A DNA stretch of 64,000 nt from Raineyella sp. LH-20 (GCF_033110965.1 NZ_CP137003.1:3162001-3226000), one strand, 5' to 3'; shown: positions 1-10,175, numbered from the stretch's first letter. The notes: generated by a model from the sequence alone, not told the origin. Numbers and translations are program-made.

Positions 1-543
1 GACCGCCTCCATGATCCGGTGCAGAGCGGTGTCGGTGCCGATCGTCATGTCGGTGCCGACCATGTCGTTGTCGATCGAGCCGACCAGCCCGGCGATCATC
101 AACTCAGGGTGGGCATCGGCCACCTCGCGCTCCAGCCGCCCCTCGGCGACGAGTTCGTCGAGCAGTTCGCGCCACTCCTGGCGCAGCATGTCCGCCCCGG
201 TCAGCGACCCGTCGCCGCCGATCACGGCGAGCCGGTCGATGCCGTGACTGACCAGGTTGAGCGCTGCCGTCCGGCGGCCGTCGCGCTCGCGGAACTCCTG
301 GCACCGGGCGGTGCCGATCACCGTGCCACCACGCTGCAGGATGCCCGAGACGTCGTCCCATTCCAGCGCGACGATGTCGTCGCCACCGTTGACCGCGCCC
401 TGCCAGCCCTCCCTCACCGCAAAGACTTCGGCGCCGGCCGCGATCGCCGACCGGACGACCGCGCGGATCGCCGGGTTCATGCCGGGGGCGTCACCACCGC
501 TGGTGAGAACACCGATACGTACGGGTCCGGAATGCTCGAGCAT
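1..543 (-). CDS. 6-phosphofructokinase, eukaryotic-type, N-terminal 181 residues (3' end beyond window)
   Basis: This is the N-terminal part of an ATP-dependent phosphofructokinase, which phosphorylates fructose 6-phosphate in glycolysis. The frame is open from ATG at 543 to the left edge. It shows [13 protein letters not shown] at residues 11-23, GGDGSLTGA at 109-117 and [16 protein letters not shown] at 156-171. The Gly after GGD is the ATP-type residue. A helical insertion at about 121-148 lies between the GGDGS and IDND motifs. It is absent from short E. coli-type PfkA but present in animal PFK-1, and the surrounding residues also match animal PFK-1 closely. A GGAAGG ribosome site lies 7 nt upstream. 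The next gene is divergent. Whether this is a single- or double-domain enzyme cannot be seen. Confidence 0.93.
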   Translation of the reverse strand, partial: MLEHSGPVRIGVLTSGGDAPGMNPAIRAVVRSAIAAGAEVFAVREGWQGAVNGGDDIVALEWDDVSGILQRGGTVIGTARCQEFRERDGRRTAALNLVSHGIDRLAVIGGDGSLTGADMLRQEWRELLDELVAEGRLEREVADAHPELMIAGLVGSIDNDMVGTDMTIGTDTALHRIMEAV

Positions 544-628
544 AGGGTGTCCTTCCGCAGGTGACGACGAACGCGCCCAGTGTATGGACCTCCCGTGTCC
601 CCCAGCTGGGGTGGGGTGGGACAGTGGC

Positions 629-1225
629 GTGGTGCTGCCCGATCTGTCCCGCCCTGCCCTCGACGTGGCCCCACTGCTGGTGGGCTGCCGCCTGCAGGCC
701 GGCCCGGTCACGGTCCGGCTGGTCGAGGTCGAGGCGTACGAGGGGAGCGCCGACCCGGCCTCCCACGCCTACCGTGGCCGGACCTCCCGCAACGCGGTGA
801 TGTTCGGCCCGAGCGGGCACCTCTACGTCTACACGCTGCACGGGTCGGTCTGCTGCAACGTGGTGTGCGGCCCGGAGGGGACCGCCACCGCGGTGCTGCT
901 GCGGGCCGGTGAGGTCGAGGCCGGCCGGGAGGTGGCCCGGGCACGGCGGTTGGCGCATCGGGGCTCACCGCTGCCCGACCGGGACCTCGCCCGTGGTCCG
1001 GGGAATCTCTGCCGGGCGTTGGGGATCACCGCAGCGGACAACGGCGCCGACCTGCTCGGGGGTGGCGCCCTGCAGCTGTTGCCGGCGGAGCGCTGCGCGA
1101 TGGACCTGAGCACGGGTCCCCGGGTGAACGTGTCCACCGCGGCCGACCGGCCCTGGCGGTTCTGGGATGCCTCCTCCGGATCGGTGTCGCTGTTCAAACG
1201 TCATCCGCAGGCCGCGAACGGCTGA
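629..1225 (+). CDS. 3-methyladenine DNA glycosylase, AAG/MPG family
   Basis: This is a base-excision repair glycosylase of the alkyladenine family, which removes 3-methyladenine and other alkylated purines. Visible family features are [12 protein letters not shown] near the N-terminus, VEVEAYEG with the catalytic Glu, the segment [15 protein letters not shown], and the [11 protein letters not shown] region near the C-terminus. It is about 198 aa, typical for the bacterial family. The start is uncertain. GTG at 629 gives the usual N-terminus after a weak GGTGGG site, while ATG at 584 would add 15 residues with no ribosome site. In M. tuberculosis the mpg gene sits next to tyrS; here it is next to pfk. 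Confidence 0.88.
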   Translation: MVLPDLSRPALDVAPLLVGCRLQAGPVTVRLVEVEAYEGSADPASHAYRGRTSRNAVMFGPSGHLYVYTLHGSVCCNVVCGPEGTATAVLLRAGEVEAGREVARARRLAHRGSPLPDRDLARGPGNLCRALGITAADNGADLLGGGALQLLPAERCAMDLSTGPRVNVSTAADRPWRFWDASSGSVSLFKRHPQAANG

Positions 1226-1281
1226 GGTGGGCCGGAGCGCGGAGGCGCCCAGGAGCCCTGGGTGCAGCCCTGTGCCGCGGC

Positions 1282-3216
1282 TCAGCGCTGACCGGCTGCC
1301 GCGCCGGTCACCCCGAGATGCGCATCCGGGTCGCCGACGCCCGGGCCCACGTCGATGCCGTACGCGGTGAGCCGGGCGCGGTCGGCGAGGTCGCCGGAGG
1401 CCTGCAGGGCCAGCAACTCGGCGTAGATGCCACCGGAGACGGCGAGCTCGGCCGGGCTGCCGATCTCGTCCACCGCCCCGTCCCGCAGGGTGACGATCCG
1501 GTCGACGGTGGAGATGGTGGACAGCCGGTGGGCGATGATCAGCGTCGTACGGTCCGCCATCAGTTCCTCCAGCCCCTCCTGCACCAGCCGCTCGGACTTG
1601 GTGTCCAGCGAACTGGTCGCCTCGTCCAGCACCAGCACCGGCGCGTCCTTGAGCAGCGCGCGAGCCACCGCGACCCGCTGCTTCTGGCCGCCGGAGAGCT
1701 TGACGCCGCGCTCGCCGATCACCGCCTCGTACCCCTCGGGGAACCGCCCGATGAACCGATCGGCGTTGGCGCGCCGGGCAGCCTCGGCGACCTCGTCATC
1801 GGTGGCGTCCGGGCGTCCGTACGCGATGTTCTCCCGGATCGTCCCGGAGAACAGCGACGGGTCCTGGAAGACGACGCCCGTCGTCCGTCGCAACTCCTCG
1901 ACCGGCATCGTGGTGATGTCGCGGCCCTGCAGGCTGACGATGCCGCCGTCCGGCGGGTAGAGGCCGAGCAGCAGGTTGACCAGGGTCGACTTTCCACCAC
2001 CGGACTCCCCCACCAGCGCGATCCGTTCGCCCGGGTCGACGTGGAACGTGATGTCGCGCAGCACCGGCCGTCCCGGCGTGTAGGCGAAGTCGACGTGGTG
2101 GAAGGCGAAGGCGTGCGCGTCGACCCGGCCGCCGCCCGCCGATGCGGCGCCGGTGGCGGCCCGCGCAGGCTCCACCATGTCGGCGGCTGCAGCAGCGTCG
2201 GACGCGCCCGCGGTGTCGGCCGGCGCCACCGGTAGGGCTCGACGGACCTCCGGAGTCTGGTCCATCACCTCGAAGTACGACCGGGAGCCGGCGATCGCCC
2301 GCTGTCCGGAATCGACGATGAAGCTCATCATCGTCACCGGCGTGCGGGCCATGCCCATCAGTTGCAGCAGGAGCACCATCACGCCGATGCTGAAGGCACC
2401 GTGCGCGGTCTGCAGGAAGAGCACCAGATAGATGCCGAGGAAGGCGAGGTTGAGCACGGCCCGCCGCGCGGTGTCCATGCTGTGCCAGTGCCGGGCCTGC
2501 TCCCGGGTCATCCCGATGGTGGCACCGTAGCGGTCGCCGAAGATCGCCAGCTCCGAGCGCTCCCGGACGAAGCTCTTCACCACGCGGATCTGGCCGATCA
2601 CCTCGGAGAATCGGCCGTTGGCGACATCGATCAGGTCGTTCTTCTCCCCCTCCAGCCGCTGCCAGTTCGACGACGTCCGGGTGGTCAGCCACATGTACGC
2701 CGGGAACATCACCGCCAGCATCACCGCCAGCGGCCACGAGTAGACGGCGCTGATCACCAGCACCGCCACGGTCGTCACCAGCATGGTGAAGAACGTGTTC
2801 GCCATCGACTTGAGAAAAGTGGTGACCTCGGCGATCGAACGCGACAGCCGCCCGATGATGGTGCCGCTCAGCTCGTCGTCGAAGTACCGCTGGGGCAGGC
2901 CGAGGAGCTTCTCGAAGTAGCGCACCGAGAGGATCTGCCGCAGCCGGGCAGACATCGTGTCGCCCAGGTAGCCGCCGACGTTGGTGAGCACCGTGTTGAG
3001 CAGTTCGGCGGCGAGCAGCCCCAGGGCCAGCCAGACGATCGTCCGGACCGTGCCGCCCTGGCCGCCGGCCAGCGCGACGACCTCGTCGGTGGCCCGCCCG
3101 ATGACGAACGGGGTCACCAGGGCGGTCAGCGACATCAGCAGTGAGGTGACGACGATCCCCAGGTAGTACGGCCAGAGGTCCTTGGTGGTGGACAGGATCC
3201 TGACGAGGGATCGCAT
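1282..3216 (-). CDS. ABC transporter, fused permease and ATPase (exporter type)
   Basis: This is a 644-aa half-transporter of the ABCB/multidrug-lipid exporter type, expected to act as a homodimer or heterodimer in the cytoplasmic membrane. An N-terminal domain of about six membrane helices (residues 15-330) is followed by an Ala-rich linker and an ATPase domain. The ATPase has Walker A GESGGGKST, signature LSGGQ, Walker B VLVLDEATSSLD and a switch His in IIAHRLS. The start ATG at 3216 follows CCGGAG. A TAGCAT -10-like hexamer lies about 35 nt upstream. No partner half-transporter is adjacent, so the substrate cannot be inferred. Confidence 0.93.
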   Translation of the reverse strand: MRSLVRILSTTKDLWPYYLGIVVTSLLMSLTALVTPFVIGRATDEVVALAGGQGGTVRTIVWLALGLLAAELLNTVLTNVGGYLGDTMSARLRQILSVRYFEKLLGLPQRYFDDELSGTIIGRLSRSIAEVTTFLKSMANTFFTMLVTTVAVLVISAVYSWPLAVMLAVMFPAYMWLTTRTSSNWQRLEGEKNDLIDVANGRFSEVIGQIRVVKSFVRERSELAIFGDRYGATIGMTREQARHWHSMDTARRAVLNLAFLGIYLVLFLQTAHGAFSIGVMVLLLQLMGMARTPVTMMSFIVDSGQRAIAGSRSYFEVMDQTPEVRRALPVAPADTAGASDAAAAADMVEPARAATGAASAGGGRVDAHAFAFHHVDFAYTPGRPVLRDITFHVDPGERIALVGESGGGKSTLVNLLLGLYPPDGGIVSLQGRDITTMPVEELRRTTGVVFQDPSLFSGTIRENIAYGRPDATDDEVAEAARRANADRFIGRFPEGYEAVIGERGVKLSGGQKQRVAVARALLKDAPVLVLDEATSSLDTKSERLVQEGLEELMADRTTLIIAHRLSTISTVDRIVTLRDGAVDEIGSPAELAVSGGIYAELLALQASGDLADRARLTAYGIDVGPGVGDPDAHLGVTGAAAGQR

Positions 3217-3291
3217 GCGCGCTCCGGATGCTCGACGACGGGGACGGTCCCCATGCTAGGGCGCACCGGTGACAACGTCGTACGCCCGGGC

Positions 3292-5331
3292 TCAGGCCTC
3301 CGGGACGTCCCGCTCCAGCTCGGCCAGCCAGGTCCGTGCCGCGGTGTCGGAGGGCATCCGCCAGTCGCCACGGGGCGACAGGGCCCCGCCGGCCATCACC
3401 TTCGGACCGTTGGGCAGCGCCGACCGCTTGAACTGGTTGCCGAAGAAGCGCTGGAGGAACACCTCGAGCCAGTGCCGGATGGTGGCCAGGTCGTACGCCT
3501 CCCGCTCGTCGGCCGGGTAGCCGGGCGGCCAGGCGCCCCGCTCCGGGTCGTGCCAGGCGTGGTGGGCGAGGAAGGCGATCTTCGCCGGCCCGTAGCCGAG
3601 CCGGAGCAGGTGGTGCAGGGTGAAGTCGTGCAGGGCGTACGGTCCGATGGAGTCCTGGGTGGACTGTGGCTTCTCGCCGTCGGCGACCGGGATCAGCTCC
3701 GGGCTGATCTCGGTGTCGAGGATGGAGCGCAGGATCGCCGCGGTCTCCTCCCCCACCTGCCCCGACGCGATCACCCAGCGGATCAGGTGCTGGATCAGGG
3801 TCTTCGGCACTCCGGCGTTGACCCCGTAGTGGGACATCTGGTCGCCGACACCGTACGTGCACCAGCCGAGGGCCAGCTCGGAGAGATCACCGGTGCCGAC
3901 GACGATCCCGCCGCGCTGGTTGGCCAGCCGGAACAGGTAGTCGTAGCGCAGCCCGGCCTGGACGTTCTCGAAGGTGACGTCATAGTGCGGCTCCCCGTCG
4001 GCGAACGGGTGGCCCATGTCAGCGAGCAGCTGACGGGCCGCGGGCCGGATGTCGAGCTGCTCGAAGGTCACCCCGAGCGCCCGGCACAGCTCCTCGGCAT
4101 TGCTGCGGGTGTGCTCGGTGGTGGCGAACCCGGGCATGGTGAAGGCGAGGATGTCGGTCCGCGGCCTGCCCAGCAGGTCCATCGCCCGGGCCGCGACGAT
4201 CAGCGCGTGGGTGGAGTCCAGGCCGCCCGACACACCGATCACCGCCTTGGGGGTGCCGATGGCGGTCAGCCGCTGCGCCAGCCCGGCGACCTGGATGTTG
4301 TAGGCCTCGTAGCAGTCGAGGGCGAGCCGCTCCGGATCGTCGGGGACGAACGGGAACCGGTCGACGTGGCGTTCCAGCCCGATGTCGTGACGCGGCGGGT
4401 CGAGCCGGAACCGGACCGTACGGAACGCCTCCGCCCGCGCAGCGTGGGTGCGCCGGTTGTCGTCGAAGGTGCCCTGCCGGAACCGTTCGGCGGTGAGCCG
4501 CTGCAGGTCGATGTCGGCCACCGAGCACCGCCACCCGTGGGGGAACCGCTCGGTCTCCGCCAGCAGGTCACCGTCCTCGTAGACGAAGGTCTGCCCGTCC
4601 CAGGACAGGTCGGTGGTCGACTCGCCCTCCCCGGCCGCCGCGTAGACGTACGCCGCCAGGCAGCGCGCCGAGGCGGCGCGGGCCAGCAGTTTGCGGTGCT
4701 CGGCCTTGGTCACGGTGATCGGGGAGCCGGAGAGGTTGGCCAGCACCGTTGCGCCGGCCAGGGACGCCTCGGCGCTCGGCGGCACCGGCACCCACATGTC
4801 CTCGCACACCTCGGCGTGGATCACCAGCCCCGCGACGTCCTCGGCGGCGAACAGCAGGTCGGGACCGATCGGCACCGTACGGCCGGCCAGCGTCAGCTCG
4901 CCCCGGATGTCGTCGCCCGGGGCGAAGTGCCGCCGCTCGTAGAACTCCCGGTAAGTGGGGACGTACGCCTTGGGCACCAGGCCGAGCAACTCACCGCGGT
5001 GCACCACCGCCGCGACGTTGAGCAGCCGATGGCGGTGGCGCACCGGCAGACCCACCATCAGCACCGGCAACAGGTCCCGGCTCGCCTCGACCAGGTCGGC
5101 CAGTGCCTGCTCGGCGGCGTCCTGCAGCGGGCTCTGCAGCAGCAGATCCTCCAGCGAGTAGCCGGTGAGACACAGCTCGGGAAACACGGCCAGCCCGACG
5201 CCGCGCCGGGACAGCTCCTCGGCCGCCTCGAGGACGGCCGCCAGGTTGCGGTCCGGCTCGGCGGCACTGACCGGGACGGTGACCGCGGCGACCCGGACGA
5301 ACCCCTGGTCGTACGCCGATGCGAACTGCAC
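3292..5331 (-). CDS. nadE: Glutamine-dependent NAD+ synthetase
   Basis: This enzyme amidates nicotinic acid adenine dinucleotide to NAD+ using ATP, with ammonia from glutamine. It is 679 aa, the expected length for the two-domain form. The N-terminal nitrilase-type glutaminase carries Glu in [11 protein letters not shown], a Lys in VPKAYVP and the catalytic Cys in EVCEDMWVP. The C-terminal synthetase has the pyrophosphate loop [12 protein letters not shown] and [12 protein letters not shown]. The start is GTG at 5331, six nt after GAGGAG. The gene stands alone between the ABC exporter and two small plus-strand genes. Confidence 0.96.
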   Translation of the reverse strand: MQFASAYDQGFVRVAAVTVPVSAAEPDRNLAAVLEAAEELSRRGVGLAVFPELCLTGYSLEDLLLQSPLQDAAEQALADLVEASRDLLPVLMVGLPVRHRHRLLNVAAVVHRGELLGLVPKAYVPTYREFYERRHFAPGDDIRGELTLAGRTVPIGPDLLFAAEDVAGLVIHAEVCEDMWVPVPPSAEASLAGATVLANLSGSPITVTKAEHRKLLARAASARCLAAYVYAAAGEGESTTDLSWDGQTFVYEDGDLLAETERFPHGWRCSVADIDLQRLTAERFRQGTFDDNRRTHAARAEAFRTVRFRLDPPRHDIGLERHVDRFPFVPDDPERLALDCYEAYNIQVAGLAQRLTAIGTPKAVIGVSGGLDSTHALIVAARAMDLLGRPRTDILAFTMPGFATTEHTRSNAEELCRALGVTFEQLDIRPAARQLLADMGHPFADGEPHYDVTFENVQAGLRYDYLFRLANQRGGIVVGTGDLSELALGWCTYGVGDQMSHYGVNAGVPKTLIQHLIRWVIASGQVGEETAAILRSILDTEISPELIPVADGEKPQSTQDSIGPYALHDFTLHHLLRLGYGPAKIAFLAHHAWHDPERGAWPPGYPADEREAYDLATIRHWLEVFLQRFFGNQFKRSALPNGPKVMAGGALSPRGDWRMPSDTAARTWLAELERDVPEA

Positions 5332-5534
5332 TCCGGACTCCTCGGGTCGATAGCTGCTGCGGAGACCAGCCTAACGACCGACGGACGCCCCAGCGGCCCG
5401 CCACCCGGACCTGGGCGACGGGCCACCGTGGACCGCGCGTAGGAACCCCCGGCCGACCCGCCGAAGACATCCCGCTGCGTTCGCTGCCGCCCTAGGATGG
5501 CCATCACCATCGGATCAACCACCGGGAGGACGCG

Positions 5535-5717
5535 ATGAGCACCGACGACGACGGCATCTCCGAGGTCGACCGCGCCGACAGCGTCGAGACGGATCCGTAC
5601 GATCCTGACGCCCGCGAGGCCTTCACCGACGAGCGTGAGGAACCGATCGAGGACGACGACAGCGAGGGGGCCGACGAGGCGGATCCTCGGGGCGACGAGC
5701 CACCGCAGGTGGACTGA
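5535..5717 (+). CDS. Small acidic protein of unknown function (60 aa)
   Basis: The product is not recognised. A strong GGGAGG site lies 6 nt before the ATG, a TAGGAT -10-like hexamer sits about 40 nt upstream, and a hairpin terminator follows, so it looks like a transcribed gene. The protein is very acidic, with about a third of residues Asp or Glu, and has no hydrophobic stretch. It is probably disordered. It does not end in the Gly-Gly-Glu/Gln tail of Pup, and so is not Pup. Confidence 0.55.
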   Translation: MSTDDDGISEVDRADSVETDPYDPDAREAFTDEREEPIEDDDSEGADEADPRGDEPPQVD

Positions 5718-5810
5718 CCCTCGACGCGACACTCCGGCGCGCTCCGGGCACCCGGCGTGACCGGTGTGCACAATGGAGCCAAGGACCACCACGGTGACCT
5801 CGAACGACAA

Positions 5811-5838
5811 GGGTCCGGCTCCCGGGGCCGGGCCCTTT
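5811..5838 (+). terminator. Hairpin terminator after the small acidic gene
   Basis: A 9-bp stem (5811-5819 with 5827-5835, one G-T pair) around a 7-nt loop is followed by TTT. It lies between two small plus-strand genes. Confidence 0.5.
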
Positions 5839-5884
5839 CGTCTGCCCTCACCCGGTCCTCCGCACACGAGACGGGAGTCACGGC

Positions 5885-6070
5885 ATGCCCACGGCCTCAG
5901 ATGAGCCCGACACCACCACCATCGAGGTCACCCGCAAGCAGGCGAGGACCGACAAGGCCGCCGTCGATCTGGCCCGGACGGTCTATCTGGCGATGACCGG
6001 CCGGCCGGCGCCCGCCACTGTCGACGTGGTCGCCCACAAGGACCGGTGGGACGTCACCTTCACCGAATGA
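5885..6070 (+). CDS. Small conserved-looking protein of unknown function (61 aa)
   Basis: The product is not recognised. An ATG follows GGGAGTCACGGC, a usable ribosome site. The N-terminus is hydrophilic, and residues 17-61 look like a compact alpha/beta fold (a Lys/Ala-rich helix, then VDVVAHKDRWDVTF, probably a strand). Codon use matches the neighbours. It sits after a terminator and converges on kup. Confidence 0.5.
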   Translation: MPTASDEPDTTTIEVTRKQARTDKAAVDLARTVYLAMTGRPAPATVDVVAHKDRWDVTFTE

Positions 6071-6098
6071 GACCGGTCTGCTCCGGTCGGATCACTCC

Positions 6099-6124
6099 CC
6101 GGTGAGGGCCCGCCGGCTCACCGG
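6099..6124. terminator. Hairpin between convergent genes
   Basis: A perfect 8-bp stem, CCGGTGAG with CTCACCGG around a 10-nt GC-rich loop, lies between the 61-aa gene and the end of kup. There is no T-tract. It may end transcription from both sides. Confidence 0.35.
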
Positions 6125-6176
6125 CTCGCCCAAGGAGACCCGACGTCATCGAGCGACGCCGCTCTCCCCCACCGCC

Positions 6177-8141
6177 TCACAGTTCCAGTTCGGCGCCCAT
6201 CACGACCGTACGGTCCGGCGGCAGGTGGAAGACCTCGGTCCGCGACGCGGCGTTGTTCGCCAGCAGCACGTAGAGCCGCTTGCGCCACCCGGCCATCTTC
6301 GCGTCCCCGGACGGCCGCAACGTCAGCACGGACAGGAAGTAGCGCACCTGTTGCGGCTCGACGTCCAGCTCGGAGCTGCGGCCGACGGCCAGCGCCAGGC
6401 CGCGGGGGATGTCCTGGGAATCGTTGAAGCCGACGTGCACGCTGATGTGCACGATCCCGTCGGACGGATCGCCCAGGTCGTGCACGTGCACCCGTTCCTT
6501 GTGGCGGATGTGCGGCACGTTCTCGTTGACGATCTCGACCAGGATGACGTGCTCGAACATCGCGTGGGTGAACATCACCAGGGTGCGCAGCGCCAGCGGC
6601 GCGGTGGTGCTGTTCGGGTGCGGGAAGACCGCGATCCCCGGGATCCGTGGCAGCTCGGAGTTGTGCACCGCTTCGATGAACTCGTCCAGCGGCCCCTCGA
6701 GCTCCTGGCGGCGACGCGACACCAGGAGGAAGCCCCGCCGCCAGGTGGTCATCACCAGGATGACCAGCACCGCGATCAGCAGCGGCAGCCAGCCACCGCT
6801 GATGATCTTCGCCAGATTGGCGGCGAAAAAGAAGATCTCGACGAGCAGCACCGTGACGCCGTACACCACGATCTTCCAGGTCGGCTCGTGCCAGCTCATG
6901 TGGGCCAGCAGGATGAACAGCAGGCTGGTGAGCAGCAGTGTGCCGGTCACCGCCAGACCGTACGCCGAGGCGAGGTTGGCCGAGCTGCCGAAGATCGCGA
7001 TCAGGGCGAGCACGCCCAGGAAGAGGGCCCAGTTGACCAGCGGGACGAAGATCTGGCCGCCCTCCTCCTTCGAGGTGTGCTTGACCAGCAGGCGGGGCAG
7101 CAGGCCGAGGCGTACGGCCTGCCGGGACACCGAGAACGCCCCGGAGATGACCGCCTGCGAGGCGATCACCGTCGCCATCGTGGCCAGCGCGACGAGCGGC
7201 AGCCGCGACCAGTCCGGCGCCATCTGGAAGAAGGGGTTGGCGATGGTGGCCGGATCGTTGAGGATCATCGCGCCCTGCCCGAGGTAGTTGAGCGCCAGGG
7301 CGGGGAACACGATGGCGAACCAGGACAGCTTGATCGGCTGCGGGCCGAAGTGCCCCATGTCGGCGTACAGCGCCTCGGCACCGGTGATCGTCAGCACCAC
7401 CGCACCCATCGCGATGAACGCGGTGAGCGGATGCTCGACGACGAACACCACGGCGTACGTGGGCGAGATCGCCCGCAGGATGCCGGGGTGCTGGATGATG
7501 TGCGGCACGCCGAGCAGGCCGACGACGACGAACCAGACCGTCATCACCGGGCCGAAAGCGCGGCCGACCGCCGCGGTCCCCCACCGCTGAATGAGGAACA
7601 GGGCCGAGAGGATCACCACCGACACCGGCAGGACGAGCTGCTCGAAGGTCGGGTTGACCACGGTGAGACCCTCGATCGCCGACATCACCGAGATGGCCGG
7701 GGTGATCACCGAGTCGCCGTAGAAGAGCGCCGCGCCGAGCATGCCGAGAGCGAGGACGACGGCGGTGCGCCGGTTCTGCTGCAGCTTGTCGACCAGCAGG
7801 TGGGTGAGGGCGAGGATGCCGCCCTCACCGTCGTTGTCGGCCCGCATGACGAGCACCACGTACTTGAAGGTGACGATCAGGGTGATCGACCACAGCACCA
7901 TCGAGATGACGCCGTAGACGTCGACCGGGATCGGCTTCACATTGTTGTGGTCGATGCTGAACACGGTCTGCAGCGCGTACAGCGGGCTGGTGCCGATGTC
8001 GCCGAAGACCACGCCCAGCGCGGCCAGCGCCAGCCCGGGAAGCTTCGACCGGCCGTGGACCGGTGTGATCGTCGTGGTGTCGAGATCCCTGCCCTGCCCC
8101 GCGCGGGAACCGTCAGGGTCCCCACCCTTGAGTGGACGCAT
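6177..8141 (-). CDS. kup: Low-affinity potassium transporter Kup (first copy)
   Basis: This is a K+ uptake permease of the KUP/HAK/KT family, probably proton-coupled. The protein is about 654 aa. It has the family start LGVVFGDIGTSPLYAL near residue 35, about 12 membrane helices, ITGAEALYADMGHFG in the middle and a soluble C-terminal domain. A GAGG motif abuts the ATG at 8150 and is better spaced for the ATG at 8141, so the shorter form is given. A close paralogue lies 40 nt upstream on the same strand, suggesting tandem duplication. Confidence 0.93.
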   Translation of the reverse strand: MRPLKGGDPDGSRAGQGRDLDTTTITPVHGRSKLPGLALAALGVVFGDIGTSPLYALQTVFSIDHNNVKPIPVDVYGVISMVLWSITLIVTFKYVVLVMRADNDGEGGILALTHLLVDKLQQNRRTAVVLALGMLGAALFYGDSVITPAISVMSAIEGLTVVNPTFEQLVLPVSVVILSALFLIQRWGTAAVGRAFGPVMTVWFVVVGLLGVPHIIQHPGILRAISPTYAVVFVVEHPLTAFIAMGAVVLTITGAEALYADMGHFGPQPIKLSWFAIVFPALALNYLGQGAMILNDPATIANPFFQMAPDWSRLPLVALATMATVIASQAVISGAFSVSRQAVRLGLLPRLLVKHTSKEEGGQIFVPLVNWALFLGVLALIAIFGSSANLASAYGLAVTGTLLLTSLLFILLAHMSWHEPTWKIVVYGVTVLLVEIFFFAANLAKIISGGWLPLLIAVLVILVMTTWRRGFLLVSRRRQELEGPLDEFIEAVHNSELPRIPGIAVFPHPNSTTAPLALRTLVMFTHAMFEHVILVEIVNENVPHIRHKERVHVHDLGDPSDGIVHISVHVGFNDSQDIPRGLALAVGRSSELDVEPQQVRYFLSVLTLRPSGDAKMAGWRKRLYVLLANNAASRTEVFHLPPDRTVVMGAELEL

Positions 8142-8189
8142 ACGCTTCATCCTCGGTTCGTGACCTGCCCGACGGGTGATCCCGGCGGG

Positions 8190-10175
8190 TCAGATCTCCA
8201 TCTCGGCACCCATCACCGCCGTACGGTCCGGCGGCAGATGGAACACATCGGCGCGCGACGCCGCATTGTTGGCCAGCAGGACGAAGACCCGCTTGCGCAA
8301 CGTGGACATCCGTGAGCGTCCGGTCGGCTGCAACGTCAGCACCGAGAGGAAATAGTGCGCGTCCCCGGGGCGGATGTCCAGTTCCGGGGTGCGACCGACC
8401 GCCAGCGCGAGCCCCTTCGGGATGTCCTGGGAATCGCTGAAGCCCACGTGGACACTGATGTGGACGATGCCGTCGTCCTCGAATCCGAGGTCGTTGACCT
8501 GCACCCGGTCCACATGGCGGATATGCGGGACGTTCTCGTTGACGATCTCGATCAGGATGACGTGCTCGTGCACGACGTGGTTGAAGTACACGTTCGACCG
8601 CAGCGCCAACGGAGTCGTCTCACGATTGGGGTGCGGATAGACCGCCACACCCGGGACCCGAGGGATGTCGCTGTCCCGCAGGGCCTCGACGAACTCGTCC
8701 AGCGGGCCCTCCAGCTCCCGGCGATGAGCGGTCACCAGTGCATACCCCTTGCGCCAAGTGGTCATCACCGCCAGGACCAAGGTGGCGATCAGCAGTGGCA
8801 GCCAGCCGCCACTGACCACCTTGGCCAGGTTGGCGCCGAAGAAGGCCAGCTCGACACCGATCACCACGACGATGTAGACGACGATCTTCCAGGTCGCCTC
8901 CTTCCAGACCATGTGGGCCAGGGAGAGGAAGAGCAGACTCTCCAGCATCAGGGTGCCGGTCACGGCCAGACCGTACGCAGAGGCGAGGTTGGTCGAGCTG
9001 CGGAAAATGACGATCAGGGTGAGCACGCCGAGGAAGAGGATCCAGTTCACCGCCGGCAGGTAGATCTGGCCGCCGGCGAACTTGGAGGTGTGGCGCACCA
9101 GCAGGCGGGGGAACAGGCCGAGGCGTACGGACTGGCGGGCCACCGAGAACGCGCCCGAGATGACCGCCTGGGAGGCGATCACGGTCGCCGAGGTGGCCAG
9201 CACGACCAGCGGCAGGGTGGCCCAGTCGGGGGCGAGGTTGAAGAAGGGATTGGTGATCGTGGTGGGATCCTCCAGGATCATCGCCCCCTGACCGAAGTAG
9301 TTGAGGGCGAGACAGGGGAAGACCAGCACGAACCAGGCCAGCCGGATCGGACCCTTGCCGAAGTGACCCATGTCGGCGTACAGCGCCTCGGCACCGGTGA
9401 TGGTGAGGACCACCGCGCCCATCGCGATGAAGGCGATCAGCGGATGAGCGAGGACGAAGCCGAGGGCGTAGTGCGGGGAGACCGCTCCGAGGATCTGCGG
9501 GTGGCTGATGATGTGCGGGATGCCGAGTGCCGCCACGGTGAGGAACCACAGCGTCATGATCGGGCCGAAGAACCCGCCGACGGCGGCGGTGCCGAGCTTC
9601 TGGACCAGGAACAGGCCAGAGAGGATGACCACCGCGGCCGGGGCCACCCACTGTTCCAGGCCGGGGTTGACCACCGTGAGGCCCTCGACCGCCGACATCA
9701 CCGAGATCGCCGGGGTGATCACCGAGTCACCGAAGAACAACGCCGCACCGGTCATCCCGAGGCCGGTGACGATCGCGATCCGGCGCCCGGAGGTCACCTT
9801 GTCCCGCAGCAGTGCGGTGAGCGACAGGATGCCACCCTCGCCCTCGTTGTCGGCCCGCATGACGAGCGAGATGTACTTGAACGACACGATGATGGTGAGC
9901 GTCCACAGCACCATCGAGATGACCCCGTAGACGTCCTCAGGGGTGGGCTTCACGCCGTTGTGATGGGTCGCGAAGACGGTCTGCATCGCGTACAGCGGGC
10001 TGGTGCCGATGTCGCCGAAGACGACCCCCAGGGCGGCGAGGGCGAGTCCCGCCATCGGGCTCCTCGTGTGGCCGTGGCCCTCCCGGACGGTGGGGATCAT
10101 GGTGAGGGTGACGTCCGTCGGTCGGCCCGATCTCCCCAAGGAGCGGGCACGATGTCGGCCTTCGGGTGCGCGCAT
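8190..10175 (-). CDS. kup: Low-affinity potassium transporter Kup (second copy)
   Basis: This 661-aa KUP-family K+ permease is clearly paralogous to the downstream copy along its whole length, including LGVVFGDIGTSPLYAM, EALYADMGHFGKGPI and the C-terminal segment ending VMGAEMEI. The frame is open further upstream into the tRNA-Glu gene, but ATG at 10175 has a GGGGGAG site 9 nt before it and matches the paralogue in length. The intergenic gap to the first copy is short, so the two are probably co-transcribed. The N-terminal 50 residues differ between copies. Confidence 0.93.
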   Translation of the reverse strand: MRAPEGRHRARSLGRSGRPTDVTLTMIPTVREGHGHTRSPMAGLALAALGVVFGDIGTSPLYAMQTVFATHHNGVKPTPEDVYGVISMVLWTLTIIVSFKYISLVMRADNEGEGGILSLTALLRDKVTSGRRIAIVTGLGMTGAALFFGDSVITPAISVMSAVEGLTVVNPGLEQWVAPAAVVILSGLFLVQKLGTAAVGGFFGPIMTLWFLTVAALGIPHIISHPQILGAVSPHYALGFVLAHPLIAFIAMGAVVLTITGAEALYADMGHFGKGPIRLAWFVLVFPCLALNYFGQGAMILEDPTTITNPFFNLAPDWATLPLVVLATSATVIASQAVISGAFSVARQSVRLGLFPRLLVRHTSKFAGGQIYLPAVNWILFLGVLTLIVIFRSSTNLASAYGLAVTGTLMLESLLFLSLAHMVWKEATWKIVVYIVVVIGVELAFFGANLAKVVSGGWLPLLIATLVLAVMTTWRKGYALVTAHRRELEGPLDEFVEALRDSDIPRVPGVAVYPHPNRETTPLALRSNVYFNHVVHEHVILIEIVNENVPHIRHVDRVQVNDLGFEDDGIVHISVHVGFSDSQDIPKGLALAVGRTPELDIRPGDAHYFLSVLTLQPTGRSRMSTLRKRVFVLLANNAASRADVFHLPPDRTAVMGAEMEI

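Noticed and set aside
5535-5717. The small acidic protein as Pup
   Set aside because: It lacks the C-terminal Gly-Gly-Glu/Gln and the conserved coiled-coil region, and it is far from pafA.
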